Positions 53,392 through 63,754 of a DNA stretch of 64,000 bases are shown here, piece after piece. The DNA comes from Wolfiporia cocos. Lineage: Eukaryota; Basidiomycota; Agaricomycetes; Polyporales; Phaeolaceae. The position numbers and the translations under genes were made by a program. Location: positions 4,836,001 to 4,900,000 of the forward strand of contig JACCLO010000003.1 in assembly GCA_029448655.1 (NCBI GenBank), read 5' to 3'. The first letter of the stretch is position 1; every line of letters starts with the position of its first letter. The notes beneath the pieces are model-generated. The model was not told where the DNA came from and did no database searches. It worked only from the letters and a program-made list of their open reading frames with translations.

Positions 53392-55626
53392 CATGTGCTC
53401 GGTGGGAAAACCCGAGGCAGAGCTTCCGTAGATGCCCAGGGTGTTTGCGGAGTCGGCTATCCGCTTGCGAAGCCAGGGCAGATGTGTCCTGATGGAGTCG
53501 CCCGACGGTGTAGGCGCAGGCGAAGTCGAACCAGTCGACTGGGTCTGGACGGGGCTGGTGCTTTCTGCCGATCGCACCGGGCTCCCGCTTTTCTCCTCAT
53601 CGCTGATGCGCGTAGTGGGGGCCAGAGGAACCACCTCTGGTTGCTTCGGAACGTTGGTCCGGATAGTCCCTACGGTGGCTTGGGGGGACTCGTCTTCGTC
53701 GTCAGTCACTAGTTCCTGGGTGCTGACAATTCGGACCTTGTATTTTTTCTTCGGGTCCAATTTCTTCTGGCCCGACTGTTGCGTTCCGCTCGACGAGCCT
53801 GTCGGCTTCGTCGTTCCGCTTCCACTACTGGCCGGCTTGGCTTCCTTCGGCTTGTTCTTAGGGTTCTCAGGACAGTCGCCCCATTTGTGTTGTCCAGGGT
53901 GCTTGCGACAGTCCTTCCCGTAAGAGCCGGTTTCCTTTGCCTTGCCTTTACCTTTGTCATCAGCCTTGGCAGGCTTCGACGTAGCTTTGTCGGCGGTCTT
54001 GCCAGACCCCGACGACTCCTTCCTTTTTTCTTCCTCAAAGATTTTGCCTTTGAGCTTGTCCAGGTATTGCCTCTTGTAGAGGTCAATGGCCATATCGAGG
54101 TATACCTCCCAGTCGGTCGGCATTGTAAAGCCGGGCACCGATTCCAAGGTAGCGAGGGTCTCTCGCACCTTTTCCGGGAGGATCCGTTTGATGTGACTGA
54201 ACAGCGTTTTGTTGTCAGTCTCGGCCAGGCGAGCCAGGGTCCTGAGCTTCTGTGCCCAAGAAAAGAAGTCCGATTGGAGCTTCTTTTTCCCTTCGTCTCC
54301 GAAGTACCCTTCAATCTCCTTTTCGGCAATCTCCTTGTCCGTCTTCTTGCCGTACACCTTCTCGATCGTTTCCGCAAACGTTTTCCAGGTGTGCCCCGAG
54401 GTTTGTCCGGTGGCGATTTTATCAACTACCGGTGACATGTATTGGTAGGCCTCGCCCGTAAGCCGTAGCAGGGCTTGGCGAACCTTGTCTTCCTCGAGGG
54501 TTATCTTGGCGTCTGCAAAATACATGCCCATTTTTTGGATCCACTCTTTCGATGAGATGGAATCCTTAGGGCCCGAGAATTTGGGCGGCTGAGTCGTTTT
54601 GGTCTGTTGGAAGTTGACCGTTGTGGCAGCTGCTGCTGCGGCTGCCGGTGCGTTTTTTAGAGCGGTTAACTCCGCTTCGAGTTGGTCGATTCTATTGATT
54701 AGTGCCATGACCTGGGCACCGCTGGGTCCTGCGGTTGGGACTGCCGGACGCTTTTGCAGTACTGCAATGTCTTTTTCTATGCGGACGAACCGATTTTCGG
54801 AAAGGGTATCCAATTGTTGCCGCAAACTCTCTGCTTCCTCTAGTGCTTCGATTCTATTTTGAAGCACCTGGTTGTGACTCCGAATCTGGTTGGTCTTGTT
54901 CCAGACCATTTCCATACTCGTGTCTACCCGGCTTTTGTATGCCGCGAGGTTGCTATAGAGGTGGTTTTTGGCTTGGTACAGCGCCTCCCTGTAAGCTTCT
55001 TTTCCCACCTGCAGAACTTCGTCTGGGGCGGCCACTTCCAGAGTGCGCTGCAACCTTCCCATCAATTCGTTCTCGCTTCTTTCCGGTTGCGCGACTATTT
55101 CCAGGGTTCCCCTTTCATAGGAGGGGAGGAGATCGGGGAGCGTCCCAAATAGGGGCTCCGTGTCGACTGGTTCCTCCGGCCGTGGAGTCTCGCTTCCTTC
55201 GGGGGTGATGACTGCTCGGCGTGCGGGTGTTTCCGGGTTGAAGAGCCTGGCGGCTCTTGTGCGTGGCGACGCTTCTTCCTGGGAGTACCAGTGGACGTCA
55301 CCGTAGTAGACTATGAGGTCCGCCAGAGGGATGGCGGTGCAATAGTTGTCCCACCTCCACCACAAGATGTGGTTCCTGGTCGAATCTTCCCCATAGTATT
55401 TGATGTACGCCGTATGGTTTACATTCAGGAAAGGGCGCACATGCGCCGGAATTGAGTTGAAGGAGGTGACACTCCCCCTAACTCTGATGCCGAATACGAC
55501 TCGCAGGTAGTCCATCAAGCAGGTTTGCTCTCCGGGCCACGCGTGCTTGCCGACGGCGGGGCGGTAGGCCGTAGCCACCTCGTGGGTGTTGTACAGAGCG
55601 CCTTGTACGATCGTGTAAGACACCAT
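53389..55626 (-). CDS. Element D Gag, about 745 aa
   Basis: The first ATG in frame is 55626-55624 (MVSYTIVQG); the frame is open upstream to 55680 without an ATG. An aromatic N-terminal domain is followed by a long helical/coiled stretch (residues about 190-330) and a capsid-like domain (PPKFSGPKDSISSKEWIQKMGMYF...QALLRLTGEAYQYM...TWKTFAETIEKVYG, about 345-470). A basic region with C-x3-H-x3-H-x4-C (CRKHPGQHKWGDC, in place of a classical knuckle) and a Ser/Thr/Pro-rich tail complete it. It stops at TGA 53391-53389, sharing one base with the pol ATG. Confidence 0.9.
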   Translation of the reverse strand: MVSYTIVQGALYNTHEVATAYRPAVGKHAWPGEQTCLMDYLRVVFGIRVRGSVTSFNSIPAHVRPFLNVNHTAYIKYYGEDSTRNHILWWRWDNYCTAIPLADLIVYYGDVHWYSQEEASPRTRAARLFNPETPARRAVITPEGSETPRPEEPVDTEPLFGTLPDLLPSYERGTLEIVAQPERSENELMGRLQRTLEVAAPDEVLQVGKEAYREALYQAKNHLYSNLAAYKSRVDTSMEMVWNKTNQIRSHNQVLQNRIEALEEAESLRQQLDTLSENRFVRIEKDIAVLQKRPAVPTAGPSGAQVMALINRIDQLEAELTALKNAPAAAAAAATTVNFQQTKTTQPPKFSGPKDSISSKEWIQKMGMYFADAKITLEEDKVRQALLRLTGEAYQYMSPVVDKIATGQTSGHTWKTFAETIEKVYGKKTDKEIAEKEIEGYFGDEGKKKLQSDFFSWAQKLRTLARLAETDNKTLFSHIKRILPEKVRETLATLESVPGFTMPTDWEVYLDMAIDLYKRQYLDKLKGKIFEEEKRKESSGSGKTADKATSKPAKADDKGKGKAKETGSYGKDCRKHPGQHKWGDCPENPKNKPKEAKPASSGSGTTKPTGSSSGTQQSGQKKLDPKKKYKVRIVSTQELVTDDEDESPQATVGTIRTNVPKQPEVVPLAPTTRISDEEKSGSPVRSAESTSPVQTQSTGSTSPAPTPSGDSIRTHLPWLRKRIADSANTLGIYGSSASGFPTEHM

Positions 55627-55684
55627 TGCTGGACAGTATTCGTCAGCTTGAGTTATTTTCTTCCTTAAACGATAATTCAAGAAA

Positions 55685-55772
55685 AGAGTGCCTTTTCAGG
55701 ACTTAAATGCCTTTTCAGGACTTTTCGCAATCAATGCCATGCACCAAAAAATAATGCCTTTTCAGGACTTTC
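55685..55772 (-). repeat. Three direct copies of tgccttttcaggactt between ORF0 and gag
   Basis: Plus-strand units near 55690, 55708 and 55756 (tgccttttcaggactt); on the coding strand aagtcctgaaaaggca. They fill most of the ~150-nt gap between the ORF0 stop and the gag ATG. A regulatory or reinitiation role is possible; nothing here proves it. Confidence 0.7.
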
Positions 55773-55778
55773 TATCTA

Positions 55779-56594
55779 CTACAACTGGGGTTTGCCAAGG
55801 TCGAAGTTGAGACCGCTATGTACTAGATGTGTTTTTAAGTACGTAACGTGCTGTTTCACGTCTAGGTCTCCAAAGACGTGCTCCACCCTCCTGAGATATT
55901 TTTCGAGGCGGCGGAGATCTTCGTTCTTCATGGAGTCCTGACGGACCCTTTGCTCCAGGTGTGTGGAGAGATCGTCGAAGTCGGTGATGAGGGTGGTGAA
56001 TTTTGCTATGATGGGGGCCGTGGTGGTTGCGTCGGGAACCTTCCATAGCCGGAAAAGGTTCTTGTGGGCGGCGTTCATCTGTTTGTCGACGTCTAAAAAC
56101 CATTCCCACTTCTTTTCCGTGCAGTGGACGTCCCTGGGGTTCGGAAGACCCCGTTTCTCGACCCACTCGGCCGGCATTCTAAGCTCCTCCACTCTCTCTA
56201 ACAGCGACTTCTTTGGGGGCTCGATTCGCTCCCGAAGACTCCTCACCCTTCTCTCTTCCTCAACCCTCTTCCTGGCTGCCTTGGCGATTAGCTGATCCAG
56301 GCTCTGTTTCTGGATCCGAGCTTCGAGCTTCTCCTTCTGTCGGAGAAGCTTGTTGAGCTTCTTCCGCCTGATGTCGTCGAGGGCGGCCTCATGGTTGACC
56401 CTTCGGATCTCCTCCGGGTCAGGGTTCGGCTTCCTGTAGAAGACGTCTTTGCCCTTTCGGGACTTTCCTCGCTTTGGGGCTGTGACCGCGGAAATGCGGT
56501 CTTCGAGCGATTTAGAGGAGGCAATGTGCCATTCCTCGCGCTCCCCCGTAGCGGCGTTTCTCGGAGTAACCGTGAAACGTGGTGCTTTCGGCAT
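55779..56594 (-). CDS. Element D ORF0: 271-aa protein of unknown function upstream of gag
   Basis: ATG 56594, stop TAG at 55781-55779. A basic N-terminus (KRGKSRKGKDV) is followed by a charged, probably coiled-coil helix (RRKKLNKLLRQKEKLEARIQ ... RKRVEEERRVRSLRERI, about residues 70-130) and a mixed C-terminal domain (MPAEWVEKRGLPNPRDV..., HKNLFRLWKVP..., ITDFDDLSTHLEQRV). No domain recognised. It is sense with gag and lies inside the element, so it is an element gene, not captured flanking DNA. Most Ty3/gypsy elements lack such a gene. A structural or RNA-binding role is a guess. Confidence 0.75.
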   Translation of the reverse strand: MPKAPRFTVTPRNAATGEREEWHIASSKSLEDRISAVTAPKRGKSRKGKDVFYRKPNPDPEEIRRVNHEAALDDIRRKKLNKLLRQKEKLEARIQKQSLDQLIAKAARKRVEEERRVRSLRERIEPPKKSLLERVEELRMPAEWVEKRGLPNPRDVHCTEKKWEWFLDVDKQMNAAHKNLFRLWKVPDATTTAPIIAKFTTLITDFDDLSTHLEQRVRQDSMKNEDLRRLEKYLRRVEHVFGDLDVKQHVTYLKTHLVHSGLNFDLGKPQL

Positions 56595-57282
56595 GACTAC
56601 GTAAAAAGAATTCTAAGTAAGCTATTCTAGTGGAAATCACGCGGTCTTCTGTCGGGGCTTATCGTCGCTTCTTGATGTGTCGTGCGCTTATCCTCCGGCG
56701 TCAATGGGCGCTCCGCCCTCGACCGGAGTTAGTGTCGGCGACTGGATTGTGTCTCTCTCACGCTACCAGGTGGGGGATACAGCAGGTCGTCTTCCCTTGA
56801 CGCCTGGGAATGCAGGATTTGGGGTATTACACCCCGCATGTGCCCACGCCTCACTCCAGTTAGGTGGCTGCCAGTGTTTAAACCAAACCCATGCCCTGAG
56901 GGACTTGGAGGGTGCCAAGGCCAGAACTCCATCGTTCTGAAGCCGTATCGGCAGCGGTTCTAGGCAGGGCAACTCGTGCCCACCATCCCAACTCTAAATA
57001 GAGTGGCCCCTGTGCGCCTGGGGATAGGCGAGAAGGTCGTCTCCGGCCCGGTCAAGAGGTTACACCGTTGCCATCGATTCCCAACATATGGGGAAAGGCT
57101 TGACAGCCAGTCCCCTGGTTCCGCTTAAGCCTACGGTCCGGCTATTTGCCCGAAGGCGGTGATCCCCCAGAGCCCACTAAGGATACCCCGCTGCCTGGCG
57201 GCGAGCAGGGGTGCGCAGACGGCGACGAAAACCCCTAAGAAGAAAAAATCCCAGACCCTCAAAGAGGGCGGGGGCGAAAGCG
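56595..57282 (-). other. Untranslated leader of element D
   Basis: About 690 nt between ORF0 and the primer site, GC-rich, with no ORF that looks like a protein. The first exon or packaging signal of the element would lie here; nothing specific is visible. Confidence 0.5.
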
Positions 57283-57294
57283 AGTTCTATTCAT
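57283..57294 (-). promoter_or_regulatory. Putative self-primer binding site of element D
   Basis: Minus-strand ATGAATAGAACT, one base from the 5' LTR. It is the exact 12-nt complement of AGTTCTATTCAT in the LTR (57417-57406, minus), which lies about 26-35 nt downstream of TATATATA (plus 57444-57451). Confidence 0.65.
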
Positions 57295-57295
57295 A

Positions 57296-57914
57296 TAACA
57301 CAAGATAACAACTTACTTGTAAGGTTCTTGGTTTTGCTGGTTAGGCGAAAGGTAGTAGCTGTTAAGCAGGATACGATACGAGTGTTACTCGAAAGTATGA
57401 ATGCAATGAATAGAACTGAGGCAATAGCGCTCAGCAGGTCTAGTATATATACATGATAAATAAGACCCCTAACAGCCTTATTAGATAATACTAATGTCCG
57501 TATTCGTATGTACAAGTCCCCAGGTACCTAAGTACTGAGTAATACGCGATAAATACATATGCCGATCAAAACCGGGATATAGAAAGGCGGCATAGGCCGC
57601 GCGAATGGCGTTTTGCGCTCTTGTCATTACAAAGACGGGGCGTGACCAAAGCCCAGTCCGCTGACGTTTATACGCTGACTGCTTCCGGACGTAACGTCCG
57701 ATTGGCTAGGACTAGACATGTGACTGATGGTAACTACTAGTGACAAGATAAGACCGTCGTTACGGGAGATAACGCGGCCATCATTCGGCACGTATGTAAC
57801 CGTTAGTTTATGAACCAGATAAGCTAGTTATTGGTCTAGAAAGTCGTAGATAATTCGTAGAATTGCCGGAAAAATAGTAAGAAATATAGGGAAACTAGGA
57901 GAATTCTTGTGACA
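57296..57914 (-). repeat. 5' LTR of element D (619 bp)
   Basis: Minus strand TGTCACAAGAATTC...TATCTTGTGTTA, uninterrupted. TATA and predicted RNA start as described for the primer site. It differs from the 3' LTR at about two positions (c/t near 57651 and 57744). Confidence 0.95.
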
Positions 57915-58012
57915 CCGCGAAGTTGCCATGTACTGTCTTCGATCACTCAATGAGACAAACGACCTTCTTATTTAAATCCTGCATCCCACTTCCACATCTG
58001 TGTCTCGGACTT

Positions 58013-58383
58013 TGTCACAAGCCGATTTTCTCCAACTAGCTTGCGACTAAAGACAACCCTTATCTTATCTAAGTGCCCGCCTATGCATCACGTGCAAGGA
58101 CCCCGAACACCCCACACGTGCCTACACAGACCCCGGACACCCTTGATGTGGCTCTACACCTACAATAGGGTTTACCATACTTTAAACGGTCTATCAGCTT
58201 ACGTAATACTGTACAGTAGCCAAACATGTACAAACAGCCTACGAGCATATATACCAGCCAGACGAGCAGGGAGCACCCCAGACTCGTCTTGTCCTTTGTT
58301 GCCTTGAGTAGCCTCAGACTAGGAATACGCTTCCACGCGAGTAATATTCCCCTGAGTAGTTGCTTGAGATAGCGCTTGTGTCA
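58013..58383 (+). repeat. Solo LTR of the A/B family, TSD GACTT
   Basis: 371 bp, TGTCACAAGCCGATTTTC...GCTTGTGTCA, with a perfect TSD GACTT (58008-58012, 58384-58388). It is close to the B LTRs. The short host segment before it (57930-58012, tcactcaatgagacaaa...tgcctcggact-like) is repeated near 63010-63082. Confidence 0.95.
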
Positions 58384-59390
58384 GACTTTTTGCACGTCAG
58401 CATTCAACCATTGTTTAGATTCCACTGCCTGAAGAGGGGCGTCAATAAGGGAACTCTCAACGCCAGATTTTAGAGGAAGTTGGGCTTGATGCCCTTAGGC
58501 TGGTATAGTTTGATTGGTGATTCTACATGAAATCCGAGGCAGTACAATATTTGCTTGTCTCATTGGGTGATCGAAGACAGCAGAGGGTTGTATGGGGCTT
58601 TGTTGAAGATTAGGTTAGCGTGAGCACCACATTATAGACGCGGTCGCCGATTGACTCATCATCCTCGCTCATAGGCATCCCGGATACATCGCTTCAGCCC
58701 GATCGTCTCCATTCGAGTTATGAATGCGATGAACAGTGAAATTCATGAACATCAACGGAAGCAGTGCAGCGACACACAAGTGTTCGCGTAGCGGCAATGA
58801 CGCCGTCAGTCCGCTAGAATGCAAACAGGGCGGGGCCGTATACCATCTTCCAACTGACTTTGGTCACGACACGTTCAAGTGCGATTGGCGGATGAGACGA
58901 TTAGTACGTAACTACCTATTCTATTTCTCGCTCCCATCATGCTCATATCAACTTGTACCAGGATCCCCCAAACTGCAAACAATCGTCTAGCTCTGCATTC
59001 TCCCCGGACCGGATACAACACTATTTTTGTGACTTGTGCTTGAGTTACGCTGTGAAACGCGATTTGCGGTCAGTGGCCACTTGGCCTATAATCGTACCTT
59101 GGTGCGTTCATAAATCAAGAGGTTCGTGGTCCATTTGCCATAACCTCGGGAGAGCTCTGATGGTCTCGGTCACCGAGTTGGTAAGCAACTAATCCTGCAT
59201 TGCCTGAGGCAGACCGCGAATCGAACCGTTTCCATGAACTTGGACATAGGGACCATCAACGCGGGTTGCGGTTACCGATTGGAGCAGATTCAGATGGATG
59301 GTATACATGTCTATCACGAAGCCTGTGCAGGGGCTGTGCATGGGCGCGTCGAAGAATTGGATATGAGTGCACGTCAGAATTGTCTAATAA
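58384..59390. other. Decayed host DNA, partner of 8440-8990
   Basis: About 58640-59190 is related to 8440-8990 in the same orientation. Short ORFs (58736-58990, 58953-59192, 59234-59476) are disrupted and unrecognised. A ggtaagcaacta donor-like site near 59180 has a counterpart at 19230, hinting at a former multi-exon gene. Confidence 0.35.
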
Positions 59391-59781
59391 GTAGAGTTTC
59401 AGTCAATTATCTTAATCTGCCAACTGCCCTTCACTTAAGAAATCGCAGTTGCGAGCTAGGTTTGCACACAGATTAATCTACTGTGACAATAAAATGGCAC
59501 GTCCCGGATTCGAACCAAGGACCTTAGCACAGATGAGAATAACAGCATCACAGCATATGTTAGCCAACTGAGCTACAATGCAATTAGTGTCATCCCCATT
59601 TTAAGCAATATATAGAGTATTTTGTAAACTTCATTTTTGCAGTTTAACATCTTCCATATAACACAAATATAAATGAATCTGCCTCTAAAGACCTGTGATT
59701 CCAGTATATTCAGCTTTCCCATGGTGAGTTGCTCCAGGTCAAGCATGGTAAATCAAGCTACCACTATCATTGATTTCTGTA
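59391..59781. mobile_element. P3: truncated tRNA-bearing element
   Basis: Begins GTAGAGTTTCAGTCAATTATC, the reverse of P1's right end, and follows P1 (in reverse) through the tRNA-like module to gatttctgta near its centre, where the solo LTR 59782 starts. The rest of the element does not resume after the LTR, so it is deleted or moved. Confidence 0.8.
59496..59586 (-). ncRNA. tRNA-like module of P3
   Basis: Minus strand with box A TAGCTCAGTTGG and box B GGTTCGAATCC intact and the same spacing as P1. It points outward toward the 59391 end. Confidence 0.5.
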
Positions 59782-60489
59782 TGTTACGGTTATTTCGATT
59801 TTTCAAATATCTACAGAACTCACCACTGGGCGAATACGATACAGGGACTTGTTGCGCAACCAACTCCCCTGGCTACTCGTGACTCTACTGGGCGCATCCC
59901 CAGTTGTATTAGTCTATAGGGCGCGTTTCATCTTTGGCAGATCCAACTCTGCCACCGTTTCACGTTCATCGTTTGTTAGCTGATAGATGGCGTTCAACCG
60001 CCATCATTCCTATCTATTGTCTCAGGTATATCACTACATACCTATCAAACGTTTGGTACTATAGCGTAGATAGTATTGGTGACATCTGGGACGGACTTGA
60101 CCCCTGAAACCCAACGTAGTATATAAACTAATGTACCTACCGTCGAGGCTCTTCAGCTCGACCTTGTTGTACAAACAAGAAGTCTTATACTCGTTCTCAA
60201 ACGTAGGAAACTACGCTCAGTATTTCTCACTCGAGCAACCGAACGACTAAGTCCTCGAAGTGCACACTGACTTCTTGGACTTAGGCGAGTCTTATATTCT
60301 ATTCGACTCGCACTTGAACAGATTATATCCTCTAACGCGTATTGGATATTAACCGATCTCCTAAGGACTTCACTTAGGACCCGAAGGCATCTAACGAGTA
60401 TTTGCCTTGCATACGGCTGCGTGCCTACGTGCAGAAGAACGATCTATATTCGCGACTCGAATACATGAACAGGTATTCGACCCGTAACA
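59782..60489 (+). repeat. Solo LTR of family C inside P3
   Basis: 708 bp, TGTTACGGTTATTTCG...CGACCCGTAACA. Flanks ctgta and ctgcc match at only three of five bases, so either the TSD has decayed or recombination with another copy has joined unrelated DNA. Confidence 0.9.
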
Positions 60490-60534
60490 CTGCCATCAAT
60501 CTAGAACGCATGATTTGCCGGAGACCTGATGTAT

Positions 60535-61495
60535 TAGTGTTGCCGAAGTTCAGTTCAGAACCAAGGTTCAGAACCTGAACTGCCTGAACCGAACCTAGGT
60601 TCAGGTTCAGTCCAGGTCCGGTTCAGGGTAGGACATCAAGGTTCGGTTCTTGGTTCAGGGGGGTCATGGGTACCCTTGAACCAGGTTCGAACCGGACTGA
60701 ACCTTGAACCACATAGCATTAACATATTCTGTGTAGCCACTGGTGGATAAGCATCAATTACAATAATGTTCTTGCCATCTTTGCTATAGTGTTGTTGCAG
60801 TAAGTTATGGATAGCTGGCTTCACCATAGCAAGCATCAGCACTCATATACTCTAGTCTCCCAATATGACAAGGGCTCAACCCCATGCTGGGATCACCATG
60901 CTTTCTGTGGCACTGGGCTGCATTTGTTGCTGTCAGATGAAGTAAGAAATGTAGAAGATTATGTTCCACTTCATATCCATGATCCTAGGCTATATACAGT
61001 GTTGTCTAAGAATGGTTTGTTATTGAGGTTTGCCTCAGGCTAATCCACAATCATAAACTCTGATTACTGAACTGCTCAAAATGGCTGCCTTGAGTGATTA
61101 TTGTGCATCTAAAATTTATGTTTACCACTCTAATCAAGATTAAGAGCCACTTTGGAATTCAGCCCAATAGACACCAAATGGAGGCACTGCAGAACTTGAA
61201 GTGTGATTACTTTAGTGGGTTCAATAGTGCCGGGAATAAGGTAGGCAATAGAGGGCAATTGGTATACATAGAAAGGTGCATGAAGTTGGTGTTTAAATTA
61301 TTATTTTTACACTCTATAGAAGCAAGTAACTTAGCGGTTTGAACCTAGTTCGAACCATGAACTGAACCTGATGAACCGGTTCACCAGGTTCAGTCCAGGT
61401 TCAGGTTCAGGTTCAGGCTCCCTGCAGTTGGTTCGGTTCTGGGTTCAGCCCTAGACCCCCCTGAACCTGAACCGAACTGAACTTCGGCAACACTA
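60535..61495. mobile_element. M1 copy 2: hAT-like MITE, TSD TGATGTAT
   Basis: 961 bp, the same length as copy 1 and nearly identical. Ends TAGTGTTGCCGAAG...CTTCGGCAACACTA; perfect 8-bp TSD TGATGTAT (60527-60534, 61496-61503). Confidence 0.95.
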
Positions 61496-61680
61496 TGATG
61501 TATAATCGCATTAATTCAGAGCAGACGCCGGACGTGGACGCTGCGGATCGCAGAGGCATTCTGATGTGACCGTGGCGTGTTTCTGGAGTGCCGCCTGGTC
61601 CACGGGGACTGCTTACTACGGTGGTCGAGTCGTGGTATGCACACTCTTGTGGTCCCGAATACCGCCTCCAGCGCACAAAT

Positions 61681-62660
61681 TCAAATCAAGCAGAGGGATT
61701 GGACGAGATGCATACAGCGCACAGCAGATGGGGCACAGCGCGCATTCTTGACCATATCAATGGCTGCCGCTCCCACCACAACATCATATAGTGCGGGGAA
61801 CACACCCACCGAGATGTTGTACAATGCATGTGTCCAGATGAGCGGGATGTCCTCTCGCACCATCGAGTTCTGTGCTGATGCGGCGACGAATGAGAGCCAT
61901 GCTGCGCTGTATGTGGGTGTCGTTGCGCAGAGTATTTGCATGTAGGAACGAGCGCCGGGGAGGGGGTATGCACGCACTAGCGCTCCCCAGATAATATGTG
62001 GTGCTAGAGATGGGCATGTCGCAGAGCCCTACTGTGAAGCTTCAGCATACCAAGTGGGCGATGAGGAACTGGTTACCTGCACAAACCCGAGACTGACCCA
62101 ATAAGCGACTATCAGAAGTCCATTGGCATCTGGTAGATCTACATTGGTCCATGAGATTCACTCGCCGTCCGTTTGTCAATTATATAGATATCTCAACCGA
62201 CCTATTGGCTGATAAACCCGGTTCCGAACATCAAGATCTGAAATGTGTCCGCATACATATTGTACGCGAACACCCTCGAGCTCGTGCAGCTGCTGTAGCT
62301 GAACGGTAGGTGTGCCGCATTTCCTGAGAGCTCGAGTGCTTGCCATTCATGCGTAAATGTCGTTGCCGCGCCTGTGCTGCGCATGGTCAAGAGGACAAAG
62401 TTGATGGCGATGGAGGGAATCAACCCATAGGATATAGATCTGGTAGTGTCGCTGCTGTTGCCCACGATCTCAGATATGGCGTAGATTGCGATGATGCCTC
62501 TGACGGTGAGACCAATCATGTTTGCCACGTTCCGCTCGTCTGCGTCGGCCTGAACACAAGGAGCGGCCACCTAGGCGACGCATTGACATACAAAATGCGG
62601 GCACGCTATTATGTACAGCTGCACCACTGTGCTCATCTGCGTATCACGAAGCACCGCTGA
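61681..62660 (-). pseudogene. Possible polytopic membrane-protein gene, fragmented
   Basis: Two minus-strand open segments: 62570-62202 (hydrophobic stretches MIGLTVRGIIAIYAISEIV, ISYGLIPSIAINFVLLTM) and 61977-61681 (YMQILCATTPTYSAAWLSFVAA, LYNISVGVFPALYDVVVGAA). Upstream, LRDTQMSTVVQLYIIACPHF (62660-62600) may be a preceding exon joined by a ~42-nt intron (gtatgt...ttcag). A short C-terminal exon pattern is unclear. The layout is reminiscent of fungal multi-pass membrane proteins, but I cannot assign a family. A more decayed relative lies at 18950-19790. It could be a real multi-exon gene. Confidence 0.35.
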
Positions 62661-63223
62661 GAGCTAGATTGTGACCCATGTCCTTCATGAATATATTTGG
62701 CGTCATCCGCACTCCAGTCGTCCGATTCTAGGCTGCATGCGAGTGTTGAGCACGCCGACGGTCTAGCGCACAGCTAGTGCAACAATGTCTGTATATATCT
62801 CGTAAATTTCGACGATGCACAAGTTGCTCATCGCTTTCGTGCGATAGTCAATCACGAGGCCTTCCACCTCCACCTAAAGAGATGATAGACTCCGTCGCGA
62901 TAGCTGAGCCACATCCAGTGAAAGGAGTCAAGCACGCACGATCTCATACCCGCACTTGTGGCTCGTATCCACAAGTATATACAGTCATCGATCGCTCAAT
63001 GAGACACGATCACTCAATGAGACAAATGGCCTTGTTATTGAAATTCTGCATCCTACTTCCATATCCGTGCCTCGGACTTGTTGCGCATTGGATTGTATGT
63101 ATTATGAGAAGCTAGTACCAAAATTTGAAGTGGATACTGTGGACATTGCATCTCTGACAGACTGCAAATGGTCGGCTGCTACTCAAAAAAGAAATCTATT
63201 TCGAGAGATCAGTCCTCTAGAAG
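62661..63223. other. Intergenic DNA
   Basis: About 63000-63082 repeats the sequence upstream of the solo LTR at 57930-58012 (two tandem cactcaatgagacaaa-like words here). No gene seen. Confidence 0.35.
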
Positions 63224-63327
63224 GTAGAGTTTCAGTGCCACAGATGCATCTTTAGAGACACCGCAGATGCATCTGCGGCACTCTAAGTCATCGAGATTAG
63301 GCGCCCATTAGTACCAAAATAAAGCGT

Positions 63328-63410
63328 CGCAAGCCGGGAATCGAACCAGGAACTATGAGACCTCAGTGAAACAGCAACCGAAACCACTCAGCTAAAGCGG
63401 TTAGTGAAAG
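63328..63410 (-). ncRNA. tRNA-like module, left side of P2
   Basis: Minus strand: box A TAGCTGAGTGG (63394-63384) and box B GGTTCGATTCC (63347-63337) are consensus. It reads outward. It resembles a tRNA with a longer variable region; the isotype is not assignable by eye. Confidence 0.5.
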
Positions 63411-63685
63411 GAAGATCCCGTGCAAATACATAATCAGTAGTTGATATAATAACGGTTTTAAAAAAATTTAACATTCTGCTCATATGTCAGTAAGCTCAAG
63501 TGTTCCTTGAATGCATCTCTTTGTTAATGTATCCCACAACCCATATGTATCTGCAATGAGGTAGGGATGCTGTCATAAATTACCTACAGGAACATTGCAC
63601 TAAGGTGTGACTTGACAACCAACAGCCACGGCGATGAAAGGACATTAAATGGATCATATTGATAATATATGACCGGATACCAAGA

Positions 63686-63754
63686 CCATCTGGCGAAGTG
63701 GTATAGATTGCAATTTCGCTGATCCCAGGTTAAGTGTTCGAACCCCGCACATGT
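63686..63754 (+). ncRNA. tRNA-like module, right side of P2
   Basis: Box A TGGCGAAGTGG (63691-63701) and a near-consensus box B TGTTCGAACCC (63735-63745). It reads outward. It is of a different type from the left module. Confidence 0.5.

Larger units (their letters stand above)
47285..57914 (-). mobile_element. Element D: complete Ty3/gypsy retrotransposon with ORF0, TSD CCGCG
   Basis: Minus-strand element with 5' LTR 57914-57296, 3' LTR 48872-47285 (enlarged by MITE M1) and a perfect 5-bp TSD CCGCG (47280-47284, 57915-57919). It carries ORF0, gag and pol, all uninterrupted, a self-primer site and a polypurine tract (aaggggggggtaa) before the 3' LTR. Excluding M1, the two LTRs differ at about two positions in 619, so this is the youngest LTR insertion in the window and may be active. 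Confidence 0.96.

Noticed and set aside
53432..55208. Long plus-strand ORFs opposite gag and pol of D (for example 53779-54435)
   Set aside because: They mirror the coding frames of gag on the other strand and have no domain of their own.
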